The notes beneath the pieces are model-generated. The model had not been told where the DNA came from and searched no databases. It saw only the letters and a list, made by a program, of their open reading frames with translations. The position numbers and the translations under genes were made by a program. This document shows, piece by piece, positions 1 to 8,275 of a DNA stretch of 64,000 bases (its first letter is position 1; each line of letters opens with the position of its first letter). Location of the stretch: assembly GCA_963833835.1 (NCBI GenBank), contig CAWHZI010000012.1:62001-126000 (forward strand), written 5' to 3'. The DNA comes from Bog-532 sp963833835. Its GTDB lineage: Bacteria; Actinomycetota; Actinomycetes; Streptosporangiales; Streptosporangiaceae.

Positions 1-289
1 TAAGGCGCGTATCCTCGACTGTCACTCTCATAGGTTTCGATTGTGGCGCGTGCTCGTAGTTCAGGGCGTAGCTGCCTGCTGGTCCACGGCGCTCTACCTT
101 ACACCTTGCAGGCCAGGCGAATCCTAGAAGGATAGCTAGCGGAACAAACGCCCATCCTATTAACTGTGTTCCGCCCAAGTAATAGTCATGTCTTAGCTTA
201 GCTACTCCGGCAACAATCAGACCGGCGATCACCAAGGCCAGCAACGCCGATATGGCCTTCATCGTCTTTAACGTGGAGTGCCGTGCCAT
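1..289 (-). CDS. Two-helix membrane protein, 3' end cut by window edge
   Basis: The frame stays open from an ATG at 289 to the window edge (96 codons visible). A GAGGGG Shine-Dalgarno sequence lies 5 bases upstream of the ATG. The product begins with a short basic segment (MARHSTLKTMKA), then a hydrophobic helix at about residues 12-29 and a second at about 46-61, followed by a polar, positively charged tail. I do not recognise a family. The codon use is unlike the rest of the window: two TTA leucine codons plus CTA, ATA and AGA. This suggests recent acquisition or a bldA-type translational dependence. The function is unknown. Confidence 0.6.
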   Translation of the reverse strand, partial: MARHSTLKTMKAISALLALVIAGLIVAGVAKLRHDYYLGGTQLIGWAFVPLAILLGFAWPARCKVERRGPAGSYALNYEHAPQSKPMRVTVEDTRL

Positions 290-751
290 CTGATCCCCTC
301 CATACACGCTTACCTCAATGTCCGTTGTACAACCCACCTGTCAAGACCAAGCTGTGGCGGAGTGGCCGCATCTCTAACAGTTGGCGCGGGTGGGGATGGA
401 CGCGGCCACACTTGTCTTTGGCGCCACTCCGGGTGGTCCCTGGTCGCTGCGTGATCTACTGTGATGAAGAGCCAATCAGAGCTGGACGCTTGTTCGATTA
501 TCAGCTTGCGGACAGGTAATCTTTTTTCCCATTCAGCCTCCTCCCTTCTTAGGTGGGGAAAGCTACCTTTGCCGCCAATGGGTGCGGGGCGGTGCGGGTG
601 TGAGCTCAGCGCCGTGCGGGGTCTCCGGGGCGTGCTCACCGGGTGGGCAATGTGGCATCGCGACGCTAGAGGGCAGGCAATGCCACATTGCCCGTCGTCG
701 GGGTGGTACTGGCGGTACCGCTGCGGCCTGAGCGACGGGTGCGCCGGCGCG
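290..751. other. Intergenic region without a convincing gene
   Basis: The open frames here (both strands) have no coding-like codon bias, no ribosome binding sites and no recognisable protein motifs. The only structure I see is the palindromic GGCAATG repeat pair at 646-692, just downstream of the pyrD stop. Confidence 0.5.
646..692. repeat. Palindromic GGCAATG-NNN-CATTGCC repeat pair
   Basis: Bases 676-692 read GGCAATG, CCA, CATTGCC, a perfect 7-bp inverted repeat with a 3-base centre. A decayed copy (GGCAATGTGGCAT) starts at 646. The same palindrome with longer arms occurs at 13684-13716, so this is a dispersed family rather than chance. Confidence 0.6.
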
Positions 752-1925
752 TCAGCCCGCGGTGGGGGCCGAGATGCCCCGGACCTGCTCGATCGAGGTC
801 AGCCCGGCCGCCCGGACCCGGCGGGCCAGCCCGTCCTGGACGTGTCGCGGCCAGGACGGGCCGCCGTAGATGAACCCGGTGTAGGCCTGGATCAGCGTGG
901 CCCCGGCCGCGATGCGCTCCCAGGCGTCGTCCGCGGTCTCGATCCCGCCCGCCGCGATCAGCACCAGCCGGTCCCCGGTCCGCGCGTACAGCCGGCCCAG
1001 CACCTCCAGGGATCGCGCCCGCAGCGGCGCCCCGGACAGCCCGCCGGCCCCGGCCGCGGCCACCAGCGCCGGGTTGCTGACCAGCCCGGACCGCCCGATC
1101 GTGGTGTTGGTGGCGATGATCCCGTCCAGGCCCAGCTCCAGGGCCAGGTCCGCGATCGCGTCCACGTCTCCGTCGGCCAGGTCCGGCGCGATCTTCACCA
1201 GCAACGGCACCCGCCGCCCCGTGTCCGCCTCGTCCAGCGCGGCGCGGACTGCGGTCAGCAGCGGGCGCAGCGTCGAGGTCGCCTGCAGGTCCCGCAGACC
1301 CGGCGTGTTCGGTGAGCTCACGTTGACCACTACGTAGCTGGCCACCGATGCCACCAGCCGCGCGCTGGCCACGTAGTCCGCCACCGCCCGTTCCGGCGGC
1401 ACGACCTTGGTCTTGCCGATGTTCACCCCGACCGCGACCGCCTCCCCCGCGCCCGGCCTGCCCCCGGGACTCCGCCTGCCCCCGGGACTCCGCACGCCCC
1501 AACGGCCCCGCGCCAGCCGGCCGGTGCCGGAGCCGGTTCGCGGCCACCGCGGCCCCGGCGTTGTTGAACCCCATCCGGTTGATCAGCGCCCGGTCGGCCG
1601 GGAGCCGGAACATCCGCGGCTGCGGGTTTCCCGGCTGCGGCTGGGCCGTCACCGTCCCGACCTCGACGAACGCGAAGCCGAGCGCGCCCAGGGCGTCGGC
1701 GCCCCGGGCGTCCTTGTCGAACCCGGCGGCCAGCCCCAGCGGCCCGGGCAGGTCCAGCCCGAGCGCTCGCACCCGGAGCACCGGATCCTGCGGCGCGAAC
1801 CAGCTCCGCAGCAGCCGCCGGCCCCCGGGGATCGCCCCGGCCAGCCGGATCAGCCCGAACGCGGCCCGATGCGTGCCCTCGGCCGGCAGCCGCCGCAGCA
1901 CCGTCCGGTACGCCAGCCCGTACAT
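752..1925 (-). CDS. pyrD: Dihydroorotate dehydrogenase (quinone, class 2), apparent +1 frameshift
   Basis: The enzyme oxidises dihydroorotate to orotate in pyrimidine synthesis, with FMN and quinone at the membrane. The N-terminal half (start 1925, MYGLAYRTVLRRL) has the class 2 helical extension, the AAGFDKD motif, the EVGTVT(A)QPQPGNPQPR segment and the RMGFNN motif. The C-terminal half, in another frame, has GVNIGKTK, NVSSPNTPGLR, VKIAPDL, IIATNTT, GGLSGAPL, IAAGGI and the terminal TGFIYGGPS. The two frames join if one C is removed from the run at 1444-1448, giving a normal-length protein of 390 residues. The junction also holds an in-frame 18-bp tandem duplication (about 1457-1492). All catalytic segments are present, so an assembly indel is more likely than true inactivation. 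It is divergent from the gene at 2017. Confidence 0.85.
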
Positions 1926-2016
1926 CTCAGTCCGCCGCCCCCCTGTGTCGCGCCTGGCACACCTTGTTCATCCGTGCGTCACGTTCTGTCGGTCTGGCGC
2001 CCCGTATCATAAGCGA

Positions 2017-2667
2017 ATGAAGGCGGTCCGGAGTTGTGCGCAGTGCGGCGTTGTGTTCGAAGCCCGCCGTGAACATGCGCGTTTCTGCTCTGGGGAGTGC
2101 CGGGTCCGCTGGAACCGGGAACATCTGACTGACGCGGCCGCCGAGGAACGCGCGCTGGAGTGGTCGCTCGCGGGCATGCGCGACATCACCGAGCGGCTGG
2201 TGCTGTGCCGTCCCGAAGAGGACGGGGTGGTGGCCTTCTCCGCCGTGGCCGAGGCCGTCTGGTGGGTCACGATCATCGACGCCCGGCTGATCCGGCAGTA
2301 CATGGACGTCTACGACCTGGTGCTGGCCGACCATGACCCGGCGCACCGCGCGATGGTCGAGGGGACGCTGGCCGGCCTGCGGTTCGTCCGCAACCAGACC
2401 AGCAACGACACGATCGGCACCGACTTCATCAGCCCGCCCGCGGGGACCAGGGGCCAGGGTTATGGGGTGCCCGCCGCTTGGCGCTGGAACCGGATCCCCG
2501 AGCCCGCCCTGGACCAGCTCCCCGAAGAGGTCCGGTCCTGGGAACACACCCGGTACCAGGAGTACCAGGCCTGGCTGGCGGACAACATCGTCGGCGACGT
2601 CTTCCAGCGCGCCACGGCCTTCCTCGACCTGGCCGCCGCCCGCGTCACCGCCGTCGCCCCCCATTAG
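2017..2667 (+). CDS. CxxC zinc-ribbon-like protein of unknown function
   Basis: This is a 216-residue protein beginning MKAVRSCAQCGVVFEARREH. The N-terminus holds a Cys-x2-Cys pair and a second Cys-x3-Cys pair (FCSGEC), spaced as in a small treble-clef or zinc-ribbon, followed by a basic stretch (RVRWNREH). The remainder is soluble, acidic and Trp-rich, with no membrane segment. I chose the ATG at 2017 because the zinc-binding cysteines follow at once; the frame stays open further upstream, but that part overlaps pyrD antisense. I cannot assign a function; similar metal-binding N-termini occur on small actinobacterial nucleic-acid-binding proteins, and that is only inference. Confidence 0.75.
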   Translation: MKAVRSCAQCGVVFEARREHARFCSGECRVRWNREHLTDAAAEERALEWSLAGMRDITERLVLCRPEEDGVVAFSAVAEAVWWVTIIDARLIRQYMDVYDLVLADHDPAHRAMVEGTLAGLRFVRNQTSNDTIGTDFISPPAGTRGQGYGVPAAWRWNRIPEPALDQLPEEVRSWEHTRYQEYQAWLADNIVGDVFQRATAFLDLAAARVTAVAPH

Positions 2668-2679
2668 CGCGTCCGGACC

Positions 2680-2970
2680 CCTGACCGTCACCTTCGCCGG
2701 GTCCGGTGACGCCTTTGGCAGTGGCGGCCGGTTCCAGGCCTGCATCCACCTGCGTCCCGCGGAGGGGCCGCCGTTGCTGCTGGACTGCGGCGCCACCTCG
2801 CTCAGCGCCCTCAAAACCCTCGGCCTCGACCCCGGTGAGCTCAGCGCGGTGCTCGGGACGAGCTGACCTGCCACCGCATCGTCCTCACCCATCCATCAGC
2901 CGACATGCTCGCCCATCGCGCGGAGTTGGCGTTCGAGCTGGCCCACGACGGCCTCACCATCAAGCTCTGA
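2680..2970 (+). pseudogene. Metallo-beta-lactamase-fold protein remnant, active site deleted
   Basis: The first frame (2680-2866) encodes the typical N-terminus of an MBL-fold hydrolase (LTVTFAGSGDAFGSGGRFQ, then LLLDCGATSLSALKTLGLDPGE ending SAVLGTS). A second frame, offset at about 2866 and ending at 2970, encodes a typical C-terminus (VLTHPSADMLAHR, then FELAHDGLTIKL). The central part of the family, including the HxHxDH zinc motif that normally follows 'SAVLLTH', is missing. An internal deletion therefore fused the two ends out of frame. No start codon is well placed: the homology begins at a CTG a few bases after the preceding stop. Confidence 0.75.
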
Positions 2971-2985
2971 GGGCCCCAGCCCAAT

Positions 2986-3031
2986 ACCGTGCGCAAAAAC
3001 CGTCGTTATAGTGACAGTTTCTGCACACGGT
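2986..3031. repeat. Imperfect inverted repeat, possible bidirectional terminator
   Basis: The arms at 2986-3000 (ACCGTGCGCAAAAAC) and 3017-3031 (GTTTCTGCACACGGT) pair at 13 of 15 positions around a 16-base loop. The hairpin lies between the MBL remnant and the convergent ABC exporter gene. There is no long T run, so the terminator role is inferred from position only. Confidence 0.4.
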
Positions 3032-3069
3032 AGCGGGATCACCACGCACGCGCGGCCCGCACCGACCCC

Positions 3070-6000
3070 TCAGGCCACCAGCTCGGTGTCGCCGATGAAC
3101 GCCTCCCACAGGCCGGCGTAGACCCCGCCCGCAGTGACCAGCTCGTCGTGCGAGCCGATCTCCGCGATCCGGCCGCCGTCCATGACCACGATGCGGTCCG
3201 CGGACGCGGCCGTGGTCAGCCGGTGCGCCACCACGATCGTGGTCCGGCGCGCGGTCAGCTGCTCGGTGGCCCGGTTGACCGCGGCCTCTGAGGCCAGGTC
3301 CAGCGCCGCCGTCGCCTCGTCCAGCAGCAGGATGTCCGGGTCCACCAGCTGCGCCCGGGCCAGGGCCAGCAGCTGCCGCTGCCCGGCCGACAGGTTCCGG
3401 CCGCGCTCGGTGACCTCGTGATAGTAGCCCGCGGGCAGGCGGGCGATCATCTCGTGCGCCCCGACCGCGCGGGCCGCCGCCTCGATCTCGGCGTCGGTGG
3501 CCGACGGCCGCCCGTAAGCGAGGGCGTCCCGGACCGTGCCGGCGAACAGGTACGCCTCCTGCGGGACCACACCCAGCCGGTGCCGGTACGAGGCCAGGTC
3601 GTACGAACGGACGTCGACCCCGTCCACCAGCACCGCGCCGCCGGTCACGTCGTAGAACCGGGCCATGAGCTTGACCAGGGTGGACTTGCCCGCGCCGGTC
3701 TGGCCGACCAGGGCCACGTTCTCACCCGGCTCGATCACCAGCGAGACTCCTTCGACCGCGTCCCGGTTGGCGGTCTCGTACCCGAAGCGCACGTCCCGCA
3801 GCTCGATCCGGCCCTCCAGCCGGGACACGAAGATCGGGTCCGGCGCCTCGGGCGTGGACGTCCGCAGCAGCAGCAGGTCCTTGATCCGTTGCAGCCCGAC
3901 CACGGCCTGCTGGTAACCGTCGAATACCTGGGACAGCTCCTGGATCGGCGAGAACACCAGGTCGATGTAGAGCAGGTAGGCGATCAGCGCGCCCGCGGTC
4001 AGCGCGCCGCTGCGCACCTGGCCGGTGGCCACGATGAGCACGATGGCCCCGGCCACCGTGGACAGCGTCTGCACGAACGGGAAGTACAGCGCGATCAGCC
4101 GCTGGGCCCGCATCCGCGCGTCCCGGTAGGCGCCGCTGCGCTCGGCGAACTTGGCCTGGTTGGTGGCCTCCCGCCGGTAGGCCTGGGTCACCCGCAGGCC
4201 GGCCACGTTCTCGGCGAAGTCCGCGTTGACCACGCTGACCTTCTCCCGCGAGTCCTGGTAGGCCCGGGACGCCCGCTGCCGGAACAGCACGGTCAGCACG
4301 ATCAGGATCGGCAGGATGGCCAGTACGACCAGCCCGAGCTGGACGTTGATGATCAGCATCGCGATCAGCACGCCGAAGAAGGTCAGCAGCGAGCTGACCA
4401 TGGTGACCAGGCCGGTCTGGAAGAACGAGGACAGCGCGTCCACGTCGGTGGTCATCCGGGTCATGATCCGCCCGGCCAGCTCGCGCTCGTAGAAGTCCAG
4501 GCCGAGCCGCTGCAGCTGAGCGAAGATCTTCACCCGCAGGGTGTAGAGCAGCCGTTCCCCGTTGCGCCCGACGACCAGCGTCTCGGCGATGTTGACGATC
4601 CAGTCCGCCCCGACGATGGCCAGCCCGATCAGCGAGACCATCAGCACCGCCCCGAACGCCTTGCCCTCCACGCCGTTGTCGATGCCGTTCCGGATCAGGG
4701 CGGGCAGCGCCAGCGTGGCCAGCGCGTCCAGGCCGTCCAGGATCAGCCCGACCAGCATGGCGATGGCCAGCGGCCGCAGCAGCCGGCGCAGCGTGAAGTG
4801 GCGGTCCCCGGCCCGGGCCGAAGCCTGGTCCACCTGCGGCACGTCCCGGGCCGGCGGCAGCGCGGCGACCTGGGCCAGCAGCTGGGGGGAGGGGGGCGCG
4901 CTGGCGATGGCGCCCTGGAACCCGCCGCCGGGCCCGCCGGCCTGCCGCTCGGACCGCGTCACCCCTGCCGGAGCCTTCGACTTGTCCCACAGCTCAGCCG
5001 TGACCCCAGTGGACCCGGAAACCCCACCGGCCCCATAAACCCCATAAGCCCCATCGGCCCCATCAATCTCAGCAGCCTGGGTGTCCTCGTAGTAAGCGAG
5101 CTCCCCGGCGTCGATGCCTTCCACGTCTTCGCCCGGCCCGGACAGCAGCATCCGGTACAGCGGCGACCGCTCGGTCAGCTCCTCGTGCGTGCCCACGTCG
5201 GCCACCCGGCCGTCGGCCAGCACCGCGATGCGGTCGGCCAGGTTCAGGGTGGAGCGCCGGTGCGCGATCAGCAGCGTGGTCCGGCCGCGCATGACCCGGT
5301 GCAGGGTGGCGTGGATCTCCGCTTCCAGCCGCGGGTCGATGGCCGACGTCGCGTCGTCCAGCAGCAGCAGCCGCGGGTCGGTGATCAGCGCGCGGGCCAG
5401 GGCCACCCGCTGCCGCTGCCCACCGGACAGGGTCAGGCCCTGCTCGCCGATCACGGTGTCGTAGCCGTCCGGCAGCTCGCGGATGAACTCGTCGGCCTCG
5501 GCCGCGCGGGCGGCCGCGAGGACCTGCTCGTCGGTGGCGTCCGGGCGCCCGTAGGCGATGTTGGACCGCACGGTGTCGGAGAACAGGAAGCTGTCCTCCA
5601 GGACCAGCCCGATCGCGGCCCGCAGGGAGTTCTCGGTCACGTCGCGGACGTCGTACCCGCCGACCCGGACCGCGCCCCCGCTGACGTCGTAGAACCGGGG
5701 CAGCAGCAGCGACAGCGTCGACTTGCCCGACCCCGAGGCGCCGACCACGGCCATCGTCTCGCCCGGTGCGACCTGGAGCGACAGGCCCCGCAGCACCGGC
5801 TCGGACGGCACGTAGCCGAACCGCGCGTCGTCGAACTCGATCCCGGCCACGTCCCCGGGCAACGGCTCTGCGCCGGGCTTGTCGCTGATGACCGGGCGGG
5901 AGTCGATGACCTCCAGCACCCGGATCACGCCGGCCCGCGACTCCTGCCCGATGGTGACCAGCGCGGTCAGCAACCGGACCGGCCCGGTCATCTGGGCCAG

Positions 6001-6951
6001 GTAGCTGGAGAAGGCCAGGAACGTCCCCAGGGTGATGTTGCCTTCGATGGCCAGCCAGCCGCCCAGGGCCAGCACCCCGACCTGCCCGAGCGTAGGCACA
6101 GCCTCCAGCGCCGGGTTGAACCGGGCCATCAGCCGGGCCAGCCGGACTCGCGCGGCGTACAGCGCCGTGCTGGCGCCCTCCATCCGCTCGACTTCTTGCT
6201 CTTCCTGCCCGAAGCCCTTGACCACCCGGACGCCGCCGACGGTCTCGTCTACGATCGCGGCCACCTCGCCGGCCTGCTGCTGCGCGGTCCAGCTGGCCGG
6301 GAACAGCTTGCCCCGCGACCGCAGCGCGATGAACCACAGGGCCGGGGCCACGGCCAGCGCCACCACGGTCAGCAGCGGCGACAGGAACAGCATGATGACG
6401 ATCGACACCACGAACAGCAGCACGCTGCCCAGCGCGATGGGCAGGAGCGACAGCAGCGACTGGATCATGTTGATGTCGGAGATCGACCGGCTGATCAGCT
6501 GCCCGGTCTGAATCTCGTCCTGCCGCGCGCCGTCCAGCCGGGACAGCGCCCCGAGCATCTCGGTGCGCAGGTCGTGCTGCACGTCCAGGGACAGCCGCCC
6601 GCCGAAGTAGCGGCGCAGGAACGTGGCGCCGAACGTCGCCACCGCGACCACCAGCAACGCAATGGCCAGCGGCCAGATCGAGTACTTATGGGTCACGATC
6701 ACGTTGTCGATGATGCTGCGCTGCAGCAGCGGGATGATCGCCGTGAACGCGGTGGCCAGCACGGCTCCAGTGAGCGCGAAGATGAAGCTTCTGCGGTACC
6801 GCCAGCAGTAGCCGGTCAGCCGGATCAGCCACCGGTCCTGCTGTGCCTTGGGCCCCCGTGTTTGTTCTGCGTCAGACCCCTGAGCCGGGCGCCCACCTCG
6901 GCCCAGGCGTCGCAGAATGTTTGCCAGTCTCATGGTTTCGCTAGCTAACAA
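3070..6951 (-). CDS. Fused heterodimer-type ABC exporter (TMD-NBD-TMD-NBD)
   Basis: The 1293-residue protein is two type IV ABC half-exporters in one chain. TMD1 spans about residues 50-335. NBD1 has Walker A GASGSGKS (about 400), LSGGQ (about 503) and Walker B ending LLLLDD (about 528), where Asp replaces the catalytic Glu. A Gly/Ala/Tyr-rich linker (about 620-690) leads to TMD2 and NBD2, with GQTGAGKS (about 1084), an altered signature LSAGQ (about 1187) and a normal Walker B LLLDE (about 1210). The pattern gives one degenerate and one consensus ATP site, as in TM287/288 or LmrCD. Those proteins are usually made from two adjacent genes. The substrate is unknown; lipids or drugs are usual for the family. 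It is divergent from sbcD. Confidence 0.92.
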   Translation of the reverse strand: MLASETMRLANILRRLGRGGRPAQGSDAEQTRGPKAQQDRWLIRLTGYCWRYRRSFIFALTGAVLATAFTAIIPLLQRSIIDNVIVTHKYSIWPLAIALLVVAVATFGATFLRRYFGGRLSLDVQHDLRTEMLGALSRLDGARQDEIQTGQLISRSISDINMIQSLLSLLPIALGSVLLFVVSIVIMLFLSPLLTVVALAVAPALWFIALRSRGKLFPASWTAQQQAGEVAAIVDETVGGVRVVKGFGQEEQEVERMEGASTALYAARVRLARLMARFNPALEAVPTLGQVGVLALGGWLAIEGNITLGTFLAFSSYLAQMTGPVRLLTALVTIGQESRAGVIRVLEVIDSRPVISDKPGAEPLPGDVAGIEFDDARFGYVPSEPVLRGLSLQVAPGETMAVVGASGSGKSTLSLLLPRFYDVSGGAVRVGGYDVRDVTENSLRAAIGLVLEDSFLFSDTVRSNIAYGRPDATDEQVLAAARAAEADEFIRELPDGYDTVIGEQGLTLSGGQRQRVALARALITDPRLLLLDDATSAIDPRLEAEIHATLHRVMRGRTTLLIAHRRSTLNLADRIAVLADGRVADVGTHEELTERSPLYRMLLSGPGEDVEGIDAGELAYYEDTQAAEIDGADGAYGVYGAGGVSGSTGVTAELWDKSKAPAGVTRSERQAGGPGGGFQGAIASAPPSPQLLAQVAALPPARDVPQVDQASARAGDRHFTLRRLLRPLAIAMLVGLILDGLDALATLALPALIRNGIDNGVEGKAFGAVLMVSLIGLAIVGADWIVNIAETLVVGRNGERLLYTLRVKIFAQLQRLGLDFYERELAGRIMTRMTTDVDALSSFFQTGLVTMVSSLLTFFGVLIAMLIINVQLGLVVLAILPILIVLTVLFRQRASRAYQDSREKVSVVNADFAENVAGLRVTQAYRREATNQAKFAERSGAYRDARMRAQRLIALYFPFVQTLSTVAGAIVLIVATGQVRSGALTAGALIAYLLYIDLVFSPIQELSQVFDGYQQAVVGLQRIKDLLLLRTSTPEAPDPIFVSRLEGRIELRDVRFGYETANRDAVEGVSLVIEPGENVALVGQTGAGKSTLVKLMARFYDVTGGAVLVDGVDVRSYDLASYRHRLGVVPQEAYLFAGTVRDALAYGRPSATDAEIEAAARAVGAHEMIARLPAGYYHEVTERGRNLSAGQRQLLALARAQLVDPDILLLDEATAALDLASEAAVNRATEQLTARRTTIVVAHRLTTAASADRIVVMDGGRIAEIGSHDELVTAGGVYAGLWEAFIGDTELVA

Positions 6952-7096
6952 TAATCTTGGCCCCCGCTAAATTCCCGTGGTTATTGGCCGGGCGCCGCGC
7001 GCCCGGGCATGAACAGCGGAGGAACCGGACAAATCACCCTGCGCATCGGGTGTGTCGCGCTGCGGCTGTCGGACCTGGCCGCTAGGGTCCGCAAGC

Positions 7097-8275
7097 ATGC
7101 GGATGCTGCACACGTCCGACTGGCACCTCGGCCGCACCTTGCACCGGGCCGACCTGCGTCAGGCCCAGGCCGCGTTCCTCGATCACCTGGTCGACACGGT
7201 CCGGTCCGAGAAGATCGACGCCGTGCTCGTCTCCGGCGACGTCTACGACCGGGCCATCCCGCCGGTGGACGCGGTGGCGCTGTGCGAGGACGGCCTGTTC
7301 CGGCTGCGGGATGCGGGCGCCCGCGTCATCGTCATCAGCGGCAACCACGACTCGGCCCGCCGTCTCGGCTTCGCCAGCGCGCTGGTCGACTCGGCCGGCG
7401 TCTACCTGCGCACCCGGGTCGGCGCGCTGGCCCAGCCCGTGCTGCTGGAGGACCAGTACGGCCCGGTCGCCGTCTACGGCGTCCCCTTCCTGGAGCCCGA
7501 CGCCGTCCGCACCGACCTACCCGGCTTCGGCACTACCGACGACGATGCGGCACCCCGCGGGCACCAGGGCGTGCTGACCCGTGCCACCGACTGCATCCGC
7601 GCCGACCTGGCCACCCGCGGCGGGGCCCGGTCCGTGGTCATGGCCCACGCCTGGGTGGCCGGCGGCGAGGCCAGCGAGTCCGAACGGGACATCTCCGTCG
7701 GCGGGGTCGGCCGCGTACCGGCCGGGCTGTTCGACGGCTTCGGTTACACCGCTCTGGGGCACCTGCACGGGCCGCAGACCCTGGGCGAGCGGCTCCGCTA
7801 CAGCGGCTCGCCGCTGCCGTACTCGTTCTCAGAAGCCCGCCAGGCCAAGGGTTCGTGGCTGGTCGACCTCGGTCCGGACGGAAACGTCCAGGTCGAACGG
7901 CTTCCCGCCCCCGCATTCCGCCGGCTGACCGTGCTCCGTGGCCTGCTGGCCGAGCTGGTCGCCTCGCCGTCCTACACCGAGTTCGAGGACGACTTCGTGT
8001 CCGTGGTGCTGACCGACACCGGCCGCCCGGAAGGCGCGATGGACCAGCTCCGCCGGCGTTTCCCGCACGTCCTGGTGCTGGCCTTCGAGCCGGAGGGCCG
8101 CGACGCCGATGCGGCCAGCTACCGGTCCCGGGTCGCGGGCCGCGACGACCTGGCCGTCGCGGCCGAGTTCGTGGGGCACGTCCGCAACAGCCCGGTCACC
8201 GAGGGGGAACGCAAGCTCCTGGCGGCAGCGTTCGACGACGCCCGCCGGGCCGAGGCCGCGGACGGCGACGCCTGA
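7097..8275 (+). CDS. sbcD: Exonuclease SbcD (Mre11-type nuclease subunit)
   Basis: This is a 392-residue calcineurin-like phosphoesterase that acts with SbcC on hairpins and blocked DNA ends. The metal-ligand motifs appear in order: HTSDWHLG near the N-terminus, VLVSGDVYD, ISGNHDS, VMAHAW and LGHLHGPQ. I chose the ATG at 7097 (MRMLHTSDWHLG) because the family begins almost directly with this motif; the longer in-frame start at 7052 adds 15 unconserved residues. The stop overlaps the sbcC start in TGATG, so the two are translationally coupled. It is divergent from the ABC exporter. Confidence 0.93.
   Translation: MRMLHTSDWHLGRTLHRADLRQAQAAFLDHLVDTVRSEKIDAVLVSGDVYDRAIPPVDAVALCEDGLFRLRDAGARVIVISGNHDSARRLGFASALVDSAGVYLRTRVGALAQPVLLEDQYGPVAVYGVPFLEPDAVRTDLPGFGTTDDDAAPRGHQGVLTRATDCIRADLATRGGARSVVMAHAWVAGGEASESERDISVGGVGRVPAGLFDGFGYTALGHLHGPQTLGERLRYSGSPLPYSFSEARQAKGSWLVDLGPDGNVQVERLPAPAFRRLTVLRGLLAELVASPSYTEFEDDFVSVVLTDTGRPEGAMDQLRRRFPHVLVLAFEPEGRDADAASYRSRVAGRDDLAVAAEFVGHVRNSPVTEGERKLLAAAFDDARRAEAADGDA

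Noticed and set aside
461..1315. Plus-strand open frame reading over the left intergenic region and pyrD
   Set aside because: Most of it is antisense to pyrD and is Arg/Gly/Pro-rich; there is no ribosome site.
3418..6948. Very long open frame on the plus strand (over 1100 codons) opposite the ABC exporter
   Set aside because: It is the antisense shadow of a high-GC gene: Arg/Gly/Gln/His-rich, no family motifs, while the minus strand has complete ABC exporter motifs.
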